Source: Anaerolineaceae bacterium (GTDB lineage Bacteria; Chloroflexota; Anaerolineae; Aggregatilineales; Phototrophicaceae). From it: a stretch of DNA of 45,800 bases. This document shows, one piece after another, positions 16,176 through 25,900 of this stretch. The stretch is from NCBI GenBank assembly GCA_016124855.1, contig WGMX01000002.1, positions 1-45,800 on the forward strand, written 5' to 3'. Each line of letters begins with the position of its first letter. Position 1 is the first letter of the stretch. The position numbers were made by a program, and so were the translations under genes. The notes beneath the pieces are model-generated. The model did no database searches. It was not told the DNA's origin and saw only the letters and a list, made by a program, of their open reading frames with translations.

Positions 16176-19010
16176 TTATTTCGATTTCGCTTGATCTTCC
16201 TTCAAGTGGCAGTTTTTATACTTCTTACCACTGCCACACCAGCACGGTTCGTTACGCCCCAACTTGATTTGGGCGCGAACCGGTTCAGGCCGCGAATCAG
16301 ATGCGCCTGATGCGCCGGCGTTGGTCGTCATGCTGGCTGGCCTGCTCAAGTTCAGTTGCATAGGTTGTGCGCGGCGTAACATTGGACGCGGCGCAATTTG
16401 TGCGGTCAACAACTGGTAGGCGGCCTGTGTACGAATCTCGTCCATCATGCCTTGCCACATGCTGTAGGACTCGCGTTTATATTCAACCAACGGGTCACGC
16501 TGGGCTACCGACATCAGGCCGATGCCTTCACGCAGCACATCCAAATCGGTCAAATGTCGCTGCCAATGTTGATCAACTGCTCGTAGCATAGCCCATTTTT
16601 CGACTTTAGGCATCATTTCCGTGCCAAGTTCCGAGATTTTTCGATCATAAACCTCGTTTATGGCATTCAGGAGCATCTCTTCGATTTCTTCCACGTCTTT
16701 CCCGGCCATCGTTTCGGGGTTGACATGTTCAGGAACAGGGAAAATCGCCAGCACCCGGCGGTATAACCCTTCCAAATCCCATTCATCCGGCGACACATCT
16801 TCAGGTGTGTATTCGTCTACCAGACTGATTATCGCATTATCGAGAATCTTAGTGTAATCCTCGCGCATGGTTTCTTTTCTCAACACATCGCGTCGTTGAG
16901 CATAGATGACTTCACGTTGTTTATTCACAACATCATCGTATTCCAAGACGCGCTTGCGCATATCGAAGTTGTAACCTTCTACACGTACCTGTGCTTGGCC
17001 GATGGAATTGCTAATCATACGGTGTTCAATTGCTTCGTCCTCGGGAATATTCGCCCATGACATAAAGCCCTTAACACGATCCCCACCAAAGCGCTTCATC
17101 AGGTCATCTTCAAGGCTCAGGTAGAAACGCGACTCACCCGGATCACCTTGGCGACCGCAGCGACCACGGAGCTGGTTGTCAATACGTCGGGCTTCGTGGC
17201 GTTCGGTACCGAGAACAAACAATCCGCCCTGCGCTAAGACCTTTTCGCGTTCCGCCTCACACTGCGCTTCGGCTTCGCTGTAGGCAGCTTCCCACTGTTC
17301 AGGAGTCATAGCCGCGTAATCGATGCCTGCCTTACGCAGCTTCTCTCGGGCAATACCATCCGGATTACCGCCAAGCAAGATGTCAACACCACGACCCGCC
17401 ATATTGGTTGCAATCGTGACCGCACCAAAACGTCCGGCTTGGGCGATGATACCGGCTTCTCGTTCGTGCTGCTTAGCATTCAATACTTCATGCTTCACAC
17501 CAGCACGTTCCAACGCTTTGCTCAGGCGCTCGGAGGTTTCAATAGCGACCGTTCCAACAAGCACCGGTTGTCCACGCTGGTTACGCTCTTTGATCTCATC
17601 GACAACCGCCTTGAACTTAACCTGTTCATTCATATAGATCAGGTCTTCATAATCCTTACGGATAATCGGCATATTCGTCGGGATTGCGACTACATCGAGG
17701 TTATAAATTTTCTCAAACTCTTCAGCTTCGGTCAAAGCCGTACCGGTCATACCCGCCAGTTTCTCGTACATACGGAAGAAGTTCTGGAAGGTAATCGTCG
17801 CCAAAGTCAAGTTTTCGCGGCGAATTTTCACGCCTTCTTTAGCTTCAATCGCTTGATGCAAGCCTTCGGAGAAACGCCGACCATGCATTAAACGGCCCGT
17901 AAATTCATCGACAATGATGATTTCCATGCCATCGCGCCCCTGCGACACGACATACTCTTTATCGCGATGATAAAGTGTCATAGCACGCAGTGAGTTATCC
18001 AGATAGGGGATCATTTCCGAATGATCGGGATGATAAAGCTGCTCAATACCCAACCGTTTTTCAATCTTTTCCACGCCCGACTCGGTCAGGTAAACGATTC
18101 GATCTTTAATATCCAGAACATAATCGCCATCCGGTTCCTTATCCTCGATACTCTCATTGCTGCTGGGCTTGAGAATTTTGACCAACTGCGCAAATTGCTT
18201 GTAGTAGTCTGAAGGTTCATCCGAGGGACCAGAAATGATCAAAGGAGTACGGGCTTCGTCGATGAGGATGTTATCGACTTCATCAACGATGGCGTAGTAC
18301 AGTTCCTGCCGCTGCACCATCTGCTCCAATTCGACCACCATATTGTCGCGCAGGTAATCGAATCCATATTCGTTATTCGTACCGTAGGTAATGTCGGCAT
18401 CATAACAGGCGCGGCGGGTACAAGGACGCAAATTCTGAAAACGCGAATCTGCTGATTGGAAAGTCGGGTCATAAATAAATGAACCAGCATCAGGGTCAGG
18501 GCTGTCACCCTTACTTTGAATAACCGCCACACTCATACCCAGTGCGTGATAAATCGGCCCCATTTGCTGCACGCCGAACTTACTCAGATAATCGTTGGGT
18601 GTGACGAGGTGCACCCCTTTACCCGTCAAACCATTCAAGTAGAGAGGCAAACTCGCAACCAGCGTTTTACCTTCACCAGTTTTCATCTCAGCGATACGTC
18701 CCTGATGCAGCACCATACCGCCGATTAACTGCACATCATAGTGACGTAGGCCCGTCGTCCGTACCGAGGCTTCGCGCACCACGGCAAATGCTTCTACAAG
18801 AAGGTCGTCTAAGGCTTTCTTGAGGGCATCCATCTCGGTGACACCGTTTAACCGCGCCTTAAACTCATCAGTTTTCGCCCGAAGTTCGCTATCCGAAAGC
18901 TTCTGCATCGCGGGTTCAAGCGCATTAATCCGCTCGACAACTTCCCTGTAGCGGGAAAGCGCGCGCTCAATGGGGTCGCCCGCGACCATTTTCACTAAAC
19001 TTTTGAACAT
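16176..19010 (-). CDS. secA: Preprotein translocase ATPase SecA
   Basis: The motor that drives unfolded preproteins through SecYEG. The 944 residues include Walker A GEGKT at 112-116 (in MKTGEGKTLVA), the DEAD-box-type VDEVDNILIDEARTPLIISG, the helicase motif IATNMAGRGVDI and the QLRGRCGRQGDPGESRFYLS motif. The C-terminal zinc-binding SEC-C motif is intact (CWCGSGKKYKNCH), suggesting a SecB-like or ribosome/lipid contact at the tail. The ATG at 19010 is chosen because GAGG lies 7 bp upstream and MFKSLVKMV is the family start. An in-frame TTG 18 bp further up has a poor site. Likely monocistronic, with its own extended -10 promoter. Confidence 0.98.
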   Translation of the reverse strand: MFKSLVKMVAGDPIERALSRYREVVERINALEPAMQKLSDSELRAKTDEFKARLNGVTEMDALKKALDDLLVEAFAVVREASVRTTGLRHYDVQLIGGMVLHQGRIAEMKTGEGKTLVASLPLYLNGLTGKGVHLVTPNDYLSKFGVQQMGPIYHALGMSVAVIQSKGDSPDPDAGSFIYDPTFQSADSRFQNLRPCTRRACYDADITYGTNNEYGFDYLRDNMVVELEQMVQRQELYYAIVDEVDNILIDEARTPLIISGPSDEPSDYYKQFAQLVKILKPSSNESIEDKEPDGDYVLDIKDRIVYLTESGVEKIEKRLGIEQLYHPDHSEMIPYLDNSLRAMTLYHRDKEYVVSQGRDGMEIIIVDEFTGRLMHGRRFSEGLHQAIEAKEGVKIRRENLTLATITFQNFFRMYEKLAGMTGTALTEAEEFEKIYNLDVVAIPTNMPIIRKDYEDLIYMNEQVKFKAVVDEIKERNQRGQPVLVGTVAIETSERLSKALERAGVKHEVLNAKQHEREAGIIAQAGRFGAVTIATNMAGRGVDILLGGNPDGIAREKLRKAGIDYAAMTPEQWEAAYSEAEAQCEAEREKVLAQGGLFVLGTERHEARRIDNQLRGRCGRQGDPGESRFYLSLEDDLMKRFGGDRVKGFMSWANIPEDEAIEHRMISNSIGQAQVRVEGYNFDMRKRVLEYDDVVNKQREVIYAQRRDVLRKETMREDYTKILDNAIISLVDEYTPEDVSPDEWDLEGLYRRVLAIFPVPEHVNPETMAGKDVEEIEEMLLNAINEVYDRKISELGTEMMPKVEKWAMLRAVDQHWQRHLTDLDVLREGIGLMSVAQRDPLVEYKRESYSMWQGMMDEIRTQAAYQLLTAQIAPRPMLRRAQPMQLNLSRPASMTTNAGASGASDSRPEPVRAQIKLGRNEPCWCGSGKKYKNCHLKEDQAKSK

Positions 19011-19058
19011 TGTTGCCTCAATTTCCAACCTATTTCAGGTAGGGTTTTACGAGTCGAA

Positions 19059-19067
19059 ATTATAGCA
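19059..19067 (-). promoter_or_regulatory. Extended -10 promoter for secA
   Basis: The minus strand reads TGC-TATAAT about 49 bp before the secA ATG. It lies within a 13-base stretch, TTTGTGCTATAAT, that is identical to the ubiD promoter. No clear -35 is present. Confidence 0.7.
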
Positions 19068-19237
19068 CAAACGGATAAGCAAAAGTTTAGCTCATCGTTT
19101 GAATTGCAGATGAACACACTCTACTGGATTGTGTACGGGCGATTATAATACAGCCTACATCACATTGAACATTGCAACCTATTAACATTACGTAAAAAAG
19201 ACATGATAGGATTTCGTCACATATTAAAGGTTATTCA

Positions 19238-20269
19238 TTGACCAAAATCTTCGCACTCACAACACGCGGACTCGAATCGATCAGCGCGGCAGAAATCGCT
19301 GAGCTTGAAGGCGTGAGTATCACCGAAACGAGTTACCGCCGCATTGCTGCTGAATGTTCGGGTCCCCTCGCTCCTCTACTCACCTTACGCACAGTGGATG
19401 ATATTTACCTCGACCTCGATCATTGGGACGGTGTATTTCACACCCGTGATATGCTGGCACAGTTCAACGCGTGGAGCGATCATCTTGATGTGCAGCAAGC
19501 AGCTGCGGAAATCAGAAATGTACGACCAATACCCGAAAAGCTAATCTTCTCGATTAGTGTCAGTTTCATCGGTAAACGGAATTACACAGCCGACGAAGTC
19601 AAACTTGCCGTCGCAGATTCGATTACATTCACACATGGTTGGACATACACACCTGATGACCGTGAGGCCAACCTGAACATTCGCGTGTTTATCGAACACG
19701 AAGAAGCCTACATCGGTGTCCGATTGGGATCACACGCTCAACACGAACGCCTCTATAAAATGGTCGAACGTCCCGGTGCGCTCAAACCGACGGTCGCCGC
19801 GGCTATGCTTCGCTTGGTCGATGTTCAAGCCGGTCAGCGCTTGCTCGATCCATGCTGCGGCTCTGGCACGATTCTCATCGAAGCAGCTTTGATGGGCGCA
19901 TCAGTGCAAGGGGGTGACAATGATCCCGATGCCGTAAAAGCCACGCTACAAAATATGAAAGATGCTGAGGTACAAGGCCAAGTCGAACAGTGGGATGCCC
20001 GGGTATTGCCCTTGCGTGATGGCAGCAATAAACGGATTGTGACCAATTTACCTTGGGGACGACAAACCTTTGTAAACGAGGAATTGGGATCGTTTTACAC
20101 ACAGGTTTGCGGAGAAATGGAGCGCATCATCGCGGCTGAAGGGCGCATAGCCATCTTGACCAGTACGCCCCACTTACTTCATTTTAATTACTTACAACTG
20201 ATTCAATCGCTCGAAATCAGTCTGTTCGGGCAAAACCCGACCATCTCAATCTACGGAACTACTCGTTGA
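19238..20269 (+). CDS. THUMP-type class I RNA methyltransferase (Trm14/RlmL-like)
   Basis: A probable guanosine N2 methyltransferase of tRNA or rRNA. The 343 residues comprise an N-terminal THUMP-like RNA-binding part (about 1-160, including SISVSFIGKRNYTADEVKLAVA and LNIRVFIEHEEAYIGVRL) and a SAM-binding domain with LLDPCCGSGTILIEAA at about 202-217. The catalytic motif IV is TNLPWG, the NLPWG variant of NPPYG seen in the TrmN/Trm14 group. The start is a TTG: AAAGG sits 7 bp ahead of it, and no upstream ATG in frame is available. The gene runs convergently into prs, overlapping it by 11 bp at the 3' ends. The target RNA cannot be told from the sequence. Confidence 0.87.
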   Translation: MTKIFALTTRGLESISAAEIAELEGVSITETSYRRIAAECSGPLAPLLTLRTVDDIYLDLDHWDGVFHTRDMLAQFNAWSDHLDVQQAAAEIRNVRPIPEKLIFSISVSFIGKRNYTADEVKLAVADSITFTHGWTYTPDDREANLNIRVFIEHEEAYIGVRLGSHAQHERLYKMVERPGALKPTVAAAMLRLVDVQAGQRLLDPCCGSGTILIEAALMGASVQGGDNDPDAVKATLQNMKDAEVQGQVEQWDARVLPLRDGSNKRIVTNLPWGRQTFVNEELGSFYTQVCGEMERIIAAEGRIAILTSTPHLLHFNYLQLIQSLEISLFGQNPTISIYGTTR

Positions 20270-21281
20270 ACAACGCGCCAACACTGCGTCCTTGATGTGA
20301 CCGTAAAATGACTTCGGCCAACATCGGCGCGACCGACAAAACTTTCATGTTGGGCAGGATTTTATCAGCAGGCAGAGGCACGGTATTGGTCGTGATAATT
20401 TCCTTCAAACCCAATTCACGCAGATTTTCAAAGGCTTTATCCTTCAGAAGTGCGTGGGTAAAAACCAGCGAAACATCCTTAGCGCCGTACTTGCGGATTG
20501 CCTCAACCGCTTTGACAATCGTGCCGCCAGTCAAGACTTCGTCATCAACCAAGAGTACATTTTTGTCTTGAATATCGCCGATGACCGCCAGTGCTTCAGC
20601 CGTACCGGTGTTGAAAATGCGCCGCTTTTCGACAATCGCTAATGGCGTATCGAGCTTCTCGGCCCAGTTACGTCCCTTCTTCGCAAAACCCAAGTCCGCT
20701 GAACAAACTACCAGATCAGGTATGTGCTGATCTTTCACATAATCGCTCATCAAGTGGAAAGCGGTTAATGCGTCACCGGGGATATTGAAGAAACCCTGAA
20801 TTTGTCCGGCGTGTAAATCGACCGTCATATAACGATCTGTGCCCGCTACCTCGATCATATTCGCCATCAAACGTGCTGTTATCGGCACACGCGGTTGATC
20901 CTTTTTATCTGAACGGGTATAGGACATATAGGGCATAACCAAATTGATACGTCCCGCCGAGTCCCGTTTGAGCGCATCAATCATGATCAACATTTCCATT
21001 ATGTTGTCATGCAGCGGTGTCGTCATACTCTGAATCAGATACACGTCCTGACCGCGAACACTTTCCTTTAGACGAATGAAGATGTTTTCGTTGGGGAACA
21101 CAATCCGTTCATAAGCTCCCAAAGGGCATCTCAATTGTTCAGCTATTTCGGCAGCGACCTTCTGGGATGCCGATCCCGCGAACAGCATAATCCGTCCAAA
21201 GTGACCGTTGTCGACCGTCCGGTGGGTATCCGTGTCACGAATATAGGTCGTTCCGGGGACTTTTTCCAACACGCCCTCCAT
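20259..21281 (-). CDS. prs: Ribose-phosphate pyrophosphokinase
   Basis: Makes PRPP from ribose 5-phosphate and ATP for nucleotide, His and Trp synthesis. The 340 residues contain NENIFIRLKESVRGQDVYLIQS near the N-terminus, the metal/substrate motif DLHAGQIQGFF, and a PRPP loop VDDEVLTGGTI. The loop departs from the common DDMIDTAGT form, and the stretch ADLGFAKKGRNWAEKL replaces the usual PDVGG motif, so this is a divergent member, possibly with altered allosteric control. I chose the ATG at 21281 because AAGG and GAGG lie upstream; a GTG 18 bp earlier is in frame. Its last 11 bp overlap the end of the methyltransferase gene on the other strand. Confidence 0.93.
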   Translation of the reverse strand: MEGVLEKVPGTTYIRDTDTHRTVDNGHFGRIMLFAGSASQKVAAEIAEQLRCPLGAYERIVFPNENIFIRLKESVRGQDVYLIQSMTTPLHDNIMEMLIMIDALKRDSAGRINLVMPYMSYTRSDKKDQPRVPITARLMANMIEVAGTDRYMTVDLHAGQIQGFFNIPGDALTAFHLMSDYVKDQHIPDLVVCSADLGFAKKGRNWAEKLDTPLAIVEKRRIFNTGTAEALAVIGDIQDKNVLLVDDEVLTGGTIVKAVEAIRKYGAKDVSLVFTHALLKDKAFENLRELGLKEIITTNTVPLPADKILPNMKVLSVAPMLAEVILRSHQGRSVGALFNE

Positions 21282-21366
21282 AAGCCTTGCACCTCGCACT
21301 GTGTCTAAATTTTGAGTGAATGATTATTACTCTAGGCTGCCGGAAGGCAACCTCCATCGTAGGTCT

Positions 21367-22386
21367 CTATTTTGCCACGTTTACCTGTTGAAATGCCAAC
21401 AGTTGATTCACTGCTGATTGTGGATCAAGTGAACGCGCTTGCACCTGATCAACAACCTCTCGCAGTTTCTCTGCGGGCAAAACCGAAAATAACTGCTTGA
21501 CTAACTCATCACGGACTCGATCAACCAATTCCATTTCAACCTGCTGCTGCTCAAGTCGGTGCATGCGGTTGGCCTGTGTCAAATAGTCTCGATGCGCTTC
21601 GATGGTCGCCACCAGCTCAACAATACCTTCACCTTCAGTTGCTACCGTCCGAATAACAGGCGGCAGCCAAAAATCATGATTAGGCGTTGTTGGTGTTTCA
21701 ACCTTTACCGCCTGACCATGATGAGCAACCATTTGTTCGCGGGAAACCGGATGCCCTAATTCGAGCATGGTACGCAGCGCGCGCACCGTACTATCTACAC
21801 CCGGTCGATCCGCTTTATTGACGACCAGTACGTCCGCAATTTCGAGGATACCTGCTTTAATCGCTTGGACATCATCCCCCAACCCCGGCGCTTCAATGAC
21901 AATCGTCGTGTAAGCCGCGCGGGCAATTTCCACTTCGCTTTGACCCGCGCCAACCGTTTCTACTAATATACGGTCGAATCCCGCTGCATCTAAAACGCGG
22001 ACTGCATCGCGAGTCGCGCGTGCCAGACCACCTAAACTACCGCGCGTTGCCATGCTGCGGATAAATATACCTTTATCACCTGAAAGCTCGCGCATCCGGA
22101 TACGATCACCGAGAATCGCGCCACCTGTAAAGGGGCTGGTGGGGTCTACTGCGAGGATGGCTACCGTCTCCCCTTTCGAGCGATAAACTTTAGCCAATTC
22201 TGTAACGAGAGAACTTTTCCCTGTTCCCGGCGCACCGGTTAATCCAATAACCCACGCATGTCCGGTATAAGGGTACAGCGCTGTTAAAGCTGCTTGAACA
22301 CCTACGCGCTCATTCTCGACAGCCGTCAGCAATCGGGCGAGTGCGCGGCGGTCACCAGAACGTAATGGTTCAACCAAATCAATCAT
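21367..22386 (-). CDS. meaB: MeaB/ArgK-family G3E GTPase, methylmalonyl-CoA mutase chaperone
   Basis: A GTPase that protects and reloads cobalamin in methylmalonyl-CoA mutase or a related acyl-CoA mutase. In 339 residues it shows a P-loop [10 protein letters not shown] at about 51-60, the family segment [20 protein letters not shown], a metal-binding [10 protein letters not shown], and the base-recognition motif VVNKAD. The C-terminal helices for dimerisation are present. Its ATG overlaps the stop of the upstream B12-binding subunit by 4 bp (ATGA), so the two are translationally coupled, which strongly supports their working together. The large catalytic mutase subunit is not in this window. 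Confidence 0.95.
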   Translation of the reverse strand: MIDLVEPLRSGDRRALARLLTAVENERVGVQAALTALYPYTGHAWVIGLTGAPGTGKSSLVTELAKVYRSKGETVAILAVDPTSPFTGGAILGDRIRMRELSGDKGIFIRSMATRGSLGGLARATRDAVRVLDAAGFDRILVETVGAGQSEVEIARAAYTTIVIEAPGLGDDVQAIKAGILEIADVLVVNKADRPGVDSTVRALRTMLELGHPVSREQMVAHHGQAVKVETPTTPNHDFWLPPVIRTVATEGEGIVELVATIEAHRDYLTQANRMHRLEQQQVEMELVDRVRDELVKQLFSVLPAEKLREVVDQVQARSLDPQSAVNQLLAFQQVNVAK

Positions 22387-22784
22387 GTCTGGCGAGTATC
22401 CATCAACTTGTGAATATGTTTGACAATATCTTCAGTATTTGTTCCGGGGCCGAAAACGGCTGATACGCCTATGTCATGTAATGCATTCACATCGTCGTCA
22501 GGAATTATGCCGCCAACCAACAGAGAAACATCTTGCAACCCGCTGCTATCCATCTCCTGCCGGATGCGCGGAACCAAGGCCATATGTGCGCCGCTTAGAA
22601 TGCTCAAACCAACGACATCCACATCTTCTTGCAAAGCTGCTTCAGCGATCATTTCTGGCGTCTGTCGTAAACCGGTGTAGATCACTTCCATACCTGCGTC
22701 ACGCAAAGCTCGGGCAATCACTTTTGCGCCCCGGTCGTGCCCATCTAAACCCGGTTTGGCGATCAATACACGAATTGCGGTCAT
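22383..22784 (-). CDS. B12-binding (small) subunit of methylmalonyl-CoA mutase-type enzyme
   Basis: The cobalamin-binding domain of an acyl-CoA mutase, as a stand-alone 133-residue protein. The lower axial His motif DGHDRG (DxHxxG) is near the N-terminus ([12 protein letters not shown]). The other two family elements follow: the Ser of [10 protein letters not shown] and the GG of [12 protein letters not shown] chose the ATG at 22784 because the first 23 residues of the longer frame look random, and AGGGGG precedes this ATG by about 9 bp. The product needs a separate large catalytic subunit, which must be encoded elsewhere. The substrate (methylmalonyl-, isobutyryl- or ethylmalonyl-CoA) cannot be decided from this subunit. 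Confidence 0.92.
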   Translation of the reverse strand: MTAIRVLIAKPGLDGHDRGAKVIARALRDAGMEVIYTGLRQTPEMIAEAALQEDVDVVGLSILSGAHMALVPRIRQEMDSSGLQDVSLLVGGIIPDDDVNALHDIGVSAVFGPGTNTEDIVKHIHKLMDTRQT

Positions 22785-22835
22785 ACGCTTGCGCCCCCTT
22801 TCATGAAGGTGCATGTATCGCAGTAATTTAACCTG

Positions 22836-22844
22836 ATTATAACA
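22836..22844 (-). promoter_or_regulatory. Extended -10 promoter for the B12-subunit/meaB operon
   Basis: The minus strand reads TGT-TATAAT about 52 bp before the B12-subunit ATG. It is divergent to the sensor-kinase promoter about 93 bp away. Confidence 0.6.
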
Positions 22845-22936
22845 GACATACACCCCTTAACCGCTATGCCCAATTGAGACTGAAACCGAAATCAAACCGA
22901 AAGTTAATTTATATCAATATCGTCATTCAAAAGCTG

Positions 22937-22945
22937 TGTTACAAT
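22937..22945 (+). promoter_or_regulatory. Extended -10 promoter for the sensor kinase
   Basis: The + strand reads TGT-TACAAT, 36 bp before the chosen ATG at 22981. It lies inside the longer GTG-initiated reading frame, which supports the later start. Confidence 0.55.
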
Positions 22946-22980
22946 ATCCAAATGAAATGTGTGCATTGCGGAGGGAACGG

Positions 22981-25900
22981 ATGAGCAGTGTCGCGTCCAA
23001 GCAAGGCCAAAATCCTGACATACCAACCAAACGTGGAAATTCAACTGCTAACATCGCTGCTATGAAACAGCGTGTTCCCTTTTATATTTCACTGGTAACA
23101 GGTAGCGCCGCTGTTATATTGCTGGCTGTTTTTCTGGTTACGGCTTTGGAATGGCGGCAAAGACCGTTCTTCGGCGCGATGCTCAATCCCTACATGGTTG
23201 TCGACGCTTCAAAACCCATCAACAACAATAATTGGGCTGGTTTAAGAGTGGGTTTGCAGCGGCTTGATCAGGTCACGGCAGTAAATGGACACGTTATCGT
23301 TTCAAATCCGCCTGATTATACTGCTGCCCGCGCAAACTTCCTGAACACGCTTGGCAGTCTAGGTGTAGGCGATAGTGTTGAAGTCACCTTCATAAGGCCG
23401 GATGCCAACAAAGTTCAGCCATCGTATTGCAGTGCCGTCCAAAACGGCAGCAGCACATGTTCCATCACTTACAATCTGGGAACGCTGCCAGACAGTGACT
23501 TCATAGCCTTCTTCATCATTCCGTTTATTGGCGGTTTGATCCTTGTTCTGTTAGGTCTTGTTGTCGCTTACTTACGACCGAATCAGTCTGCTGCACAATT
23601 AGTCGCCGTGTTTTCCATTACACTCGGTGTTTTTATGGCCGGGTTGTTTGACATTAACAACACCTATGCTGCCCTTCTACCTTGGCTTTTAGCAACTGTT
23701 ATGATTGGCAGTTCACTTGGCACCTTAGCGCTCATCTTCCCGCTGCCCATCAACGCAGTCTATCAATTTAAATGGCTCAAATGGCTGCCACTGGCACTGA
23801 ACATACCTTTACTTGTGTTTGGTGTCTATCTATTCCTGAATCCGCCGACGGCCAACAGTTTCGCTGATGCATGGCAGCCCGGCATTTTTTACGCTGTCCT
23901 CATGCTCATCGTACTGACTATTAACTTGATTAGAAGACGCGCAAATGCGATTTCGGCAGCACTGCGTGATCAAACGAACAGCGTTTTAATTGGCATTACA
24001 TTGGCGACCGTGCCGCTGATCATCTGGATTGTAGATGAGCTGCTCCGTACCGTTTTCAGTACGCCGCTGTTCAACGTCAATACCTCGGCAACCATGCCCT
24101 TCTTCATCATGCCTTCCATCGCGCTGGCATATGCTGTACTGCAATACCGACGCATCAATACCGATCAAGTCATCAGTCAGGGCGTAACCTACAGCATCAT
24201 GCTTGTAACGTTGGTGGTCGGATATTTCCTGATTGTATTTGGTGCAAGTTTGTTTGCTAACCAAGCGATGACTCTACAAGGTAATCAATTTGTCATCGCC
24301 CTAACTATCTTCTTGCTCGCTGTAGGGTTCCTCCCCGTTCGAAACGCCTTACAAGAACGCATCAACCGCATTTACTTCCGCAAACGAACCAACTTTCAGG
24401 AACGGGTTGAAAACTTCGCCACTCGTTTGGCTTCACTGGAAACCCTCGATCAATTGATCGAAGCCTACCGCGAAGAGTTGAGCCAGTCGCTCAATCCGAC
24501 AAATACCTTTATATTCTTTCATGATCGGCAATTGGGTGAATTCACCGCTTACGGCAAGCCCAAGCCCGAAACAGATGTCCGATTCGAAACCGACAGCCCA
24601 GTCGTCACCATGCTCGATAAGAATGAACAGATTTATCTCGAAGCGGGTCATGCTTGGCAGCCGGAATTACTCGTCGAAAAATCACGTCTCGGCATCCTCA
24701 AAACGGTTGTTCTCGCCCGTCTGCGCGGACGCAAAGAGTTAATCGGCTTTGTCGCGATTGGCTCATCCCGTGCCGAAAGAGGACGTTACGGTTTTGAAGA
24801 ACTGCGCTTCATTCAAAACCTAACCGGACAATTGGCTGTTGCCGTTGAGCGCGCACAGGTCGTTGATTCATTGGAACGTCGTGTGCGCGAACTTGACGTA
24901 CTCAGTCAGGTGAGCCAAGCCGTCAACTTCACAATCGAATTTGATGACCTGCTCGAACTGATTTACGCTCAAACCGACCGTTTGATTTCCGCGCCCTACT
25001 TTTATATCGCGCTGCGTGAACGGGGCAGCAATAAACTCTTCTTTGCCTTCTTCCTCGAAAATGATGAGCGTTATACCGACCGCGAAAACCGCCGCTGGTT
25101 AATGGGGCGCGACTTATTTAGTGAAGTCGTTAAATCTGCCAAAGCGCTGCGTGTCGAAGATTACGCCGCCGAAATGCAAAAACGGGGCAGCACTATCATC
25201 TACGAAAGTCTTGACCTCAAAGGTTGGATGGGTGTGCCGCTCGAAGCGGGTTCAAGCACATTGGGCGTGTTGGCGGTTGGTTCAACGCAAGCTGGTAAAA
25301 CATATACCGATGATCAGTTGCGGGTATTTGGAGACATCGGCACATTAGCGGCAACCTCACTAGAAAAAGCTCGCTTGTTTGCGGAAACCGATTTGCGCGC
25401 GAGACAGCTTGCCGCACTCAACGAAATTAGCCAGAAGCTCTCGTCCGAATTGAACGTTGAAAATCTGCTCGAACTGATTACCCAGAGCGCGGCCAACATT
25501 CTCAACGCCGAAGCAGGTTCACTGCTGCTCACCGATGAAAGCAGCGAGAGCCTTGAATTTAGAGTTGCAACGGGTGAATCCGGTAAAGCGTTGATTGGTC
25601 GCAAGTTCCCGAAGAATCGCGGTCTAGCCGGAGAAGTTGCCACAACCGGTAAAACCATCATCGTCAATGATGCAGCTAATGACCCACGGTGGGGTGGCGA
25701 AGCAACCGGCGCATTTAGTACCACTGCCGTTCTTGCAGTGCCGCTCGTTGCCCAGAATAAAGTGGTGGGTGTGCTAGAAGTCCTGAACAAAAAGGACGGC
25801 GGCCTTTATCTACAAGAAGATGCCGACCTTCTAACAACCTTCGCAGGCCAAGCAGCCGTCGCCATCGAAAACGCGCGTTTATTCCAGATGACCGACTTGC

